17,362 bases of DNA, taken from contig DAOWFR010000079.1 of NCBI GenBank assembly GCA_030637925.1, positions 1 to 17,362 of the forward strand. Direction: 5' to 3'. Positions 12,894-17,362 of the stretch are shown one piece after another (within the stretch, counting starts at the first letter, position 1; every line of letters starts with the position of its first letter). The notes under the pieces were generated by a model. The model worked only from the letters and a program-made list of their open reading frames with translations, did no database searches and was not told the DNA's origin. Origin of the DNA: Methanobacteriota archaeon (lineage in GTDB: Archaea; Nanobdellota; Nanobdellia; Woesearchaeales; SM23-78). Both the position numbers and the translations under genes were made by a program.

Positions 12894-14804
12894 ATGGCAG
12901 ATAAGATAAAACTAAAGTTCAAAGACAAGTCCAAAGCTGAGTTTGATAAGGGAATCAAGGCTGAGGATGTTGTCAAGCAAAAGTTCAAGAAAGAATTAGC
13001 TAAAGCTTTAGCTACAGTTATAAACAACAAAGTAATAGACTTATCAGCTCCTGTTGAGGAGAGCGGAGACTTTGACATTCTTACCTTTGAAGATGATGCT
13101 GGCATGGACTTGTTCAGGCACTCAAGCAGCCATGTAATGGCCCTGGCTGTTAAAAGGCTTTACCCACAAGTTAAGGTTGCTATTGGCCCTAGTATTGAGG
13201 ACGGTTTTTACTATGATTTTGATAACCTTAAGATAAAAGAGGAAGACCTCCCAAAGGTAGAGTTGGAGATAAAAAAGATAATACAAGAAAAGCTTCCCTT
13301 TATAAGAAGAGAAGTAAACAAGCAAGAAGCCTTAAAAATATTTAAGCATGAGCCTTACAAGCTTGAACTAATAAATGAGCTACCTGATTCTGAGAAAATA
13401 ACCACTTATAAGCTAGGAGAATTTGAGGATTTGTGCAGAGGACCTCATGTTCCTAACTCAGGGTTCATAGGAGCACTCAAGCTTCTTAAACCAGCAGGTG
13501 CTTACTGGCGTGGTGACAGCACCAAGAAGATGCTCACAAGAATCTATGGAATTAGCTTTCCTGACAACAAGATGCTAAGTGAGCACCTTAAGATGATGGA
13601 AGAAGCCAAGAAAAGAGACCACAGAAAGCTTGGGCAGGAAATGGACTTGTTCAGTTTTCATGATGAGGCTCCTGGAATGCCTTTTTTCCATGACAAAGGG
13701 ACCTTTATCTGGAGAAAGCTTGTTGATTACACAATAGAACTTATGAAAAAAAGGAATTACCAGTTAAACATGACTCCTATTATTCTTAACAAGAGCCTCT
13801 GGCTCCAGTCAGGTCACTGGGAGCATTTTAAAGAAAACATGTACTTCACAAGCATTGATGATGTTGAGCATGCTATTAAGCCTATGAACTGCCCTGGAAA
13901 CATCTTAATATACAAGACAAGACTTCATTCTTACAGAGAACTGCCTATAAAAGCAGGTGAGTTCGGCATAGTTCACAGGCACGAGCTCTCAGGAGTACTT
14001 TCTGGCTTATTCAGAGTAAGATACTTTACCCAGGATGATGCTCATATCTTTTGTACAGAAGAACAAGTAGAAGACCAGCTTCAAGAGCTTATTGACTTCA
14101 CACATGAACTTTATAGTACTTTTGGTTTTGATTATCACATGGAACTCTCAACAAGGCCTGAGAAAGCCATGGGTGATAAAAAGCTCTGGAACCTTGCAGA
14201 GATTAAGCTTAAGGCAGTGCTTGATAAATCTGGCAAGAAATATAAAATAAATGAAGGAGAAGGTGCTTTTTACGGCCCAAAAATAGATTTTCATATCAAG
14301 GATGCTATTGGCAGGACCTGGCAGTGTGCTACAATCCAGCTTGACTTTGCAATGCCTGAGAAGTTTGATTTAACATATGATGGCAAGGATGGAAGAAAGC
14401 ACAGACCAGTCATGATTCACAGGACTATACTCGGAGCTGTTGAACGTTTTATAGGCCTTCTTATTGAGCACTTTGCAGGCAAATTACCCTTATGGATTAA
14501 TCCTGTGCAGGTTAAAGTATTGCCCATAGCTGAGAGGCACATGGATTATGGCAGAAAAGTAGCTAATGAAATGAAGAAAGCAGGTTTAAGAGTAGAGGTT
14601 GATGAGCGCTCTGAGAGCACTAGCAAGAAGGTAAGAGATGCACAGCTTGAGAAAGTTAATTATATTCTTGTGGTTGGTGACAAAGAGCAAAAAGATAACA
14701 CTGTTAATGTCAGGACTAGGAACAATGAGATTAAAGGTCCTAGAAAAGTTGATGAGTTTATTAAAGAACTACTAATTGAAGTAAAAGAGAAAAAGATTAA
14801 ATAA
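12894..14804 (+). CDS. thrS: Threonyl-tRNA synthetase, bacterial type
   Basis: The enzyme charges tRNA-Thr with threonine. The 636 residues match the bacterial/eukaryotic layout: a TGS domain (about 3-62), an N2 editing domain with HSSSH (76-80) and CRGPH (181-185) that removes mischarged serine, the class II catalytic core with motif 2 around FGIVHRHELSGVLSGLFRVR (357-376), zinc ligands C333 (MNCPGN), H384 (DDAHIF) and H509 (IHRTILGA), and a C-terminal anticodon-binding domain (about 535-632). Most archaeal ThrRS instead start with a DTD-like editing domain, which is missing here. This suggests an ancestral gene transfer from bacteria, although bacterial-type copies do occur in some archaea. 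Transcription is probably leaderless from 12863-12870. Confidence 0.96.
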   Translation: MADKIKLKFKDKSKAEFDKGIKAEDVVKQKFKKELAKALATVINNKVIDLSAPVEESGDFDILTFEDDAGMDLFRHSSSHVMALAVKRLYPQVKVAIGPSIEDGFYYDFDNLKIKEEDLPKVELEIKKIIQEKLPFIRREVNKQEALKIFKHEPYKLELINELPDSEKITTYKLGEFEDLCRGPHVPNSGFIGALKLLKPAGAYWRGDSTKKMLTRIYGISFPDNKMLSEHLKMMEEAKKRDHRKLGQEMDLFSFHDEAPGMPFFHDKGTFIWRKLVDYTIELMKKRNYQLNMTPIILNKSLWLQSGHWEHFKENMYFTSIDDVEHAIKPMNCPGNILIYKTRLHSYRELPIKAGEFGIVHRHELSGVLSGLFRVRYFTQDDAHIFCTEEQVEDQLQELIDFTHELYSTFGFDYHMELSTRPEKAMGDKKLWNLAEIKLKAVLDKSGKKYKINEGEGAFYGPKIDFHIKDAIGRTWQCATIQLDFAMPEKFDLTYDGKDGRKHRPVMIHRTILGAVERFIGLLIEHFAGKLPLWINPVQVKVLPIAERHMDYGRKVANEMKKAGLRVEVDERSESTSKKVRDAQLEKVNYILVVGDKEQKDNTVNVRTRNNEIKGPRKVDEFIKELLIEVKEKKIK

Positions 14805-14854
14805 TCTTGATTAATACATTACTTGGTCTTATGACATCTTTGAGTTGTAAGCCC

Positions 14855-15523
14855 TTACTTCTTCTTTTTCTTCTTAAAAAGCCTTCTTAGCAGTTTATTT
14901 TTTGCTGGTTTTTTCTTTGCTACTTTCTTTTTTACTTTCTTCTTCGAAACCGTCTTCTTGGCAACTTTCTTTTTAGCCTTCTTTTTTAGTGCCTTTCTTT
15001 TTATCGGTTTCCTCTTAGGTTTCTTTTTAGTTGTTTTCTTTTTTACTGTTTTTTTCTTTTTAACTTTTTTAGTGGTCCTTCGGACAGCTTTTTTCTTAAC
15101 TTTTTTCTTTTTTGCTTTCTTCTTTGAAGTCTTCTTCTTGGCTACTTTCTTTTTTGCTTTCTTCTTTGCTTTCTTCTTGGCTACTTTCTTTTTTGCTTTC
15201 TTTTTTGCTTTCTTCTTGGCTACTTTCTTTTTTGGCTTTTTCTTAGCAACTTTCTTTTTCTTAGCCTTCTTTTTCAAAGCCCTCTTCTTTGCAGCCAGTC
15301 TTCTCTTAGCCCGTTTTCTCCTCTCATTCTCTTCTTGCTTTGCTTGGTTAAAAGCCTTCTCATAGATATCCTCTGTTTCCTCCTTTGTCTCCTCTTCTCT
15401 ATCATAGCCTGCCATAAAGGCTTCTTCCTCAGGGCTTATCTCATCATTCTTCATAAGCCTTTCTCTACCTTCGTCGTCATAAACCCCTACAAACTCGTCC
15501 TGTCCCGCATCTTCAGGATACAT
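14855..15523 (-). CDS. Acidic-headed, lysine-rich tail protein (H1-like)
   Basis: The 222-aa protein has two opposite halves. Residues 1-65 are acidic and contain ISPEEEAFMAGYDREEE, a short helical motif of a kind I associate with small archaeal proteins. From about 66 to the end it is almost only lysine, alanine and valine, with a 13-residue repeat (KKKVAKKKAKKKA) encoded by 39-bp tandem DNA repeats. Such tails resemble histone H1, bacterial Hc1 and AlgP and bind nucleic acid without sequence preference, so a chromatin or RNA-binding role is likely, while the acidic head may contact a partner or shield the tail. A TATA-like sequence (complement of about 15549-15560) precedes the ATG at 15523 by about 30 nt. 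The low-complexity reading frame on the other strand is not a gene. Confidence 0.75.
   Translation of the reverse strand: MYPEDAGQDEFVGVYDDEGRERLMKNDEISPEEEAFMAGYDREEETKEETEDIYEKAFNQAKQEENERRKRAKRRLAAKKRALKKKAKKKKVAKKKPKKKVAKKKAKKKAKKKVAKKKAKKKAKKKVAKKKTSKKKAKKKKVKKKAVRRTTKKVKKKKTVKKKTTKKKPKRKPIKRKALKKKAKKKVAKKTVSKKKVKKKVAKKKPAKNKLLRRLFKKKKKK
15137..15253. repeat. 39-bp tandem repeat, three units
   Basis: The sequence cttggctac(tttc) recurs at 15137, 15176 and 15215, a period of exactly 39 bp, with small differences between units. It encodes the 13-residue lysine/alanine/valine repeat of the lysine-rich protein. Being in frame, unit number can vary between strains without breaking the gene. 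Confidence 0.7.
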
Positions 15524-15581
15524 ATTAATCTATCTCTTGAACAGGTGATTTTTAAATTTTTCGGAAAAGAAAAAGCTCGTC

Positions 15582-15770
15582 TTATTCTTTTACTGCCTTG
15601 TTTTTTCTTACCTCATCCACTTTCTTCTCAGAATGCTTAAGTGCTGTCTTGAACAAAACAATATTCTCTTTTTTCAGTTTTTCTATCATTTGCTCTTTTC
15701 TTACTAGTTCTTCTTCTAAGTATTTTATTTTCTTTTTAAGAACAGAAACATTTTCCTTTTTTTTGACCAT
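15582..15770 (-). CDS. Small coiled-coil protein, 62 aa
   Basis: A highly charged helix with heptad spacing of leucine, isoleucine and valine (VSVLKKKIKYLEEELVRKEQ, then MIEKLKKENIVLF) suggests a coiled coil over most of the chain. I recognise no family. The ATG at 15770 is 29 nt after a TATA-like aatattaaaac (complement of 15794-15804); a closer ttatatat (about 15774-15781) is too near the ATG to serve it. It lies 58 nt upstream of the lysine-rich gene on the same strand, which has its own promoter, so co-transcription is possible but not needed. Confidence 0.55.
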   Translation of the reverse strand: MVKKKENVSVLKKKIKYLEEELVRKEQMIEKLKKENIVLFKTALKHSEKKVDEVRKNKAVKE

Positions 15771-15877
15771 CGATATATAAGGTTGTTTGCATAGTTTTAA
15801 TATTTTTTCGTATTCAGTGAAATTTTTTCGTTTTTTCTTTGCAAGGCTTTATTAAGGGGTAGGGTTAAATTATTATT

Positions 15878-16312
15878 ATGAAGATGACTAATAACAACTT
15901 ACTGATTCTAAAGCACCTTAGAAACAATGCTAGGAAGAGTTTTAGTAATATAAGCAAGGATACAGGCATACCAGTCACAACTGTTTTTGATAATTATAAA
16001 AAGTTCAAGAAGAATATGGTGATAACCAGGCACACTTCCTTAATTGATTTCAAGAAGCTAGGCTTTTATTTTAGAAGCTTTGTGTTTGTCAAGACCAGGA
16101 ATAATAAAGAACTACTCAGTTACCTAAGAGACCAGGAGAGTGTTAACTCTGTTTTTAGAATAAGCACTTATGATTATATGGTTGATGTTGTTTTTCCAAC
16201 CATAAAAGAATTCTATTTGTTCCTTGATGACATTCGTGATTTCAATATCCTAAAGCTTGAAACACATGATGTTATTGAGCATGTAAAAAAAGAAGAGTTC
16301 TTTAGTGAGTGA
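15878..16312 (+). CDS. Lrp/AsnC-like transcriptional regulator
   Basis: A 144-aa regulator. An N-terminal winged helix (about 5-48: ILKHLRNNARKSFSNISKDT, then IPVTTVFDNYKKFKK) precedes a RAM-like alpha/beta sensing domain (about 52-135: LIDFKKLGFYFRSFVFVK, SVFRISTYDYMVDVVF, EFYLFLDDI). The glycine usual in the ligand loop of Lrp (IxGxxD) is replaced here (ISTYDY), so ligand binding may differ or be lost. The length is typical of the family. The ATG at 15878 is 27 nt after ctttattaag (15847-15856), so the mRNA is probably leaderless. A hairpin terminator follows at 16355-16384. It is not linked to an amino acid biosynthesis gene here. Confidence 0.75.
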   Translation: MKMTNNNLLILKHLRNNARKSFSNISKDTGIPVTTVFDNYKKFKKNMVITRHTSLIDFKKLGFYFRSFVFVKTRNNKELLSYLRDQESVNSVFRISTYDYMVDVVFPTIKEFYLFLDDIRDFNILKLETHDVIEHVKKEEFFSE

Positions 16313-16354
16313 AAAAGGACCAAAAATCCACTTCCGAGCAAAACCTTAATTCAT

Positions 16355-16384
16355 TCGGATTCTGTGTTTTTTATCCGATTTTTT
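16355..16384 (+). terminator. Hairpin plus T-run terminator
   Basis: tcggat (16355-16360) pairs with atccga (16373-16378) around a 12-nt loop and is followed by a T-run (16379-16384). It lies 42 nt after the stop of the Lrp-like gene and ends that transcript. Confidence 0.6.
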
Positions 16385-16393
16385 CTCAGGAGG

Positions 16394-16443
16394 TTATTTT
16401 AAACACTTCTTCTAACAGGAAAAGCATGTCAAAAATAGGAGGT
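16394..16443 (+). promoter_or_regulatory. Promoter and ribosome-binding site of LysM gene
   Basis: ttattttaaac (16394-16404) is a TATA candidate that predicts transcription from about 16426. GGAGGT (16438-16443) lies 7 nt before the ATG at 16451. A six-codon ORF (MSKIGG, 16426-16446) begins exactly at the predicted 5' end and contains the ribosome-binding site; it may be accidental. Confidence 0.5.
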
Positions 16444-16450
16444 TGATAAA

Positions 16451-17362
16451 ATGAGTCAAAACCTAGAACAAAAAGTTCAGAAAAAGAAATTGGGTATTGG
16501 TACCAAACTAGCAATAGGAACAGGGGTAGCAGTGGTAGGAAGCTATCTAATAATAAAAAATGTTGGAGAAAAGGTATGGAAAATTGTTTATCCACCAACC
16601 TTCAAAAAATACCTTGCAATAGGGACCCTAGTAGCATTATCTTATTATGCAACACACTACAGTTATGTAAATGAAAAAATAGGAGAGACATGGAAGAAAG
16701 TAAGATCAGAGGTATCAATAGCAAAGTATCAAGACGTAAAAATAAAAGACCTTAACACGACAGTGAGCGAGTTATCAAATGGTAATGTTAAACTTCAAGA
16801 AAAATATACACAAACAGAGCAAGAATTAAAAGAAAAGTCTAAGACGATTAATAATCTTGAAAGAGAAGTTGATAGATTAGAAAGTAAAAATGAATTATTA
16901 GGAGAAACAGTTGAAGGTTTTAAAAGCATATCAAAGGAAAGAGGAGAATATGTTCCTGAAATAAGAAAAAGAAAAGAGCCTTTTAAAAAATCAAGTGAGG
17001 TAAAGAGTTATAACTCAAGGCACCAAACCATTCCTTCTATAATAGATAATAAAGAACTATCTTATTTTGTACACGTAAAAGGCACTAATCTAGCAGAAAT
17101 AGTAGGAGATATCACTGGCAACCCTTCTCTCTGGAGAAGAATAGCAGAGTATAACAATAAAGAAGTAATCCAAGGTAGGAACGGGCCTGTTGTTATAATC
17201 AAAATAGGAGAAAGACTCGGGATTCCTTCTGAATATGTTAGAAATTATAATAAGGTAATGAGCCTGAGCAAAGAAGAAATACCAAAGGCATTTTATCTAA
17301 TAAAGAAGGGAGAGAGTTTTAGGCAAGCAGTAATAAATGCTACAGGAAGCTTAGAATACTTA
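16451..17362 (+). CDS. Membrane-anchored coiled-coil LysM protein (partial)
   Basis: The frame is open from the ATG at 16451 to the end of the window, 304 codons without a stop, so the 3' end is missing. GGAGGT (16438-16443) supports the start. Two hydrophobic stretches (about 18-36 and 53-70) are likely membrane helices. Residues about 97-160 form a coiled coil rich in K, E and L. Residues 204-259 match a LysM domain: YFVHVKGTNLAEIVGD, then NPSLWRRIAEYNNKEVI and KIGERLGIP, and a second copy begins at 280 (AFYLIKKGESFRQAVINATG). LysM binds N-acetylglucosamine-containing polymers, usually peptidoglycan or chitin. In an archaeon without peptidoglycan the target would be surface glycans, or those of a host or neighbour. 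Function beyond this is unknown. Confidence 0.8.
   Translation, partial: MSQNLEQKVQKKKLGIGTKLAIGTGVAVVGSYLIIKNVGEKVWKIVYPPTFKKYLAIGTLVALSYYATHYSYVNEKIGETWKKVRSEVSIAKYQDVKIKDLNTTVSELSNGNVKLQEKYTQTEQELKEKSKTINNLEREVDRLESKNELLGETVEGFKSISKERGEYVPEIRKRKEPFKKSSEVKSYNSRHQTIPSIIDNKELSYFVHVKGTNLAEIVGDITGNPSLWRRIAEYNNKEVIQGRNGPVVIIKIGERLGIPSEYVRNYNKVMSLSKEEIPKAFYLIKKGESFRQAVINATGSLEYL

Noticed and set aside
14958..15365. Plus-strand frame rich in phenylalanine, opposite the lysine-rich gene
   Set aside because: It is the mirror image of the AAA/AAG lysine codons (TTT/CTT) and has no promoter or ribosome-binding site.
16426..16446. Six-codon ORF before the LysM gene as a leader peptide
   Set aside because: It is too short to judge and its codons coincide with the ribosome-binding site; it is most likely an accident of the leader.

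Overview
The window most likely comes from an archaeon of the DPANN type (Woesearchaeota/Pacearchaeota-like); the lineage is an inference. The archaeal signs are an Orc1/Cdc6 initiator, an ATP-dependent DNA ligase, an archaeal RtcB, an FtsZ, and many AT-rich TATA boxes centred about 26-30 nt before ATG codons with almost no leader. The DNA is AT-rich, genes are closely packed on both strands, and I see no rRNA, tRNA, CRISPR array or transposase gene.

Layout. 1-600: a 96-codon orphan gene bounded by a split inverted repeat (10 nt plus 17 nt arms). 603-1367: a tyrosine recombinase with all catalytic residues. 1497-2573 (-): ftsZ, preceded by a gene-free stretch (2574-2882) holding several hairpins. 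2883-3431 (-): a winged-helix regulator with a 7-1-7 palindrome upstream of its promoter. 3500-5248 (-): DNA ligase, divergent from orc1/cdc6 (5352-6407). 6466-7533: an APH-fold kinase, convergent with an EamA transporter (7549-8406, -). 8586-8897: an orphan protein. 9086-9444: three tiny overlapping or adjacent ORFs with strong ribosome-binding sites. 9493-10056: Sua5/YrdC tRNA-modification enzyme. 10158-10781: metallophosphoesterase, convergent with rtcB (10785-12227, -). 12358-12513: a 51-residue single-pass membrane protein. 12575-12831: a 19-codon leader ORF overlapping a 65-residue winged-helix protein. 12894-14804: a bacterial-type threonyl-tRNA synthetase. 14855-15523 (-): a protein with an acidic head and a very lysine-rich tail. 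15582-15770 (-): a small coiled-coil protein. 15878-16312: an Lrp/AsnC-like regulator with a terminator. 16451-17362: the first 304 residues of a membrane-anchored coiled-coil protein with LysM repeats, cut by the window end.

Most of the window is housekeeping: cell division (FtsZ), replication and repair (Orc1/Cdc6, ligase), RNA processing and translation (RtcB, Sua5, ThrRS). These genes are mostly separately promoted and not in long operons. The less ordinary parts are the small elements between them: the inverted-repeat-bounded cassette beside a recombinase, the micro-ORF cluster at 9.1-9.4 kb with a hairpin over its first ribosome-binding site, and the leader ORF at 12.6 kb that repeats the start of the regulator behind it and lies in a hairpin covering that regulator's ribosome-binding site.
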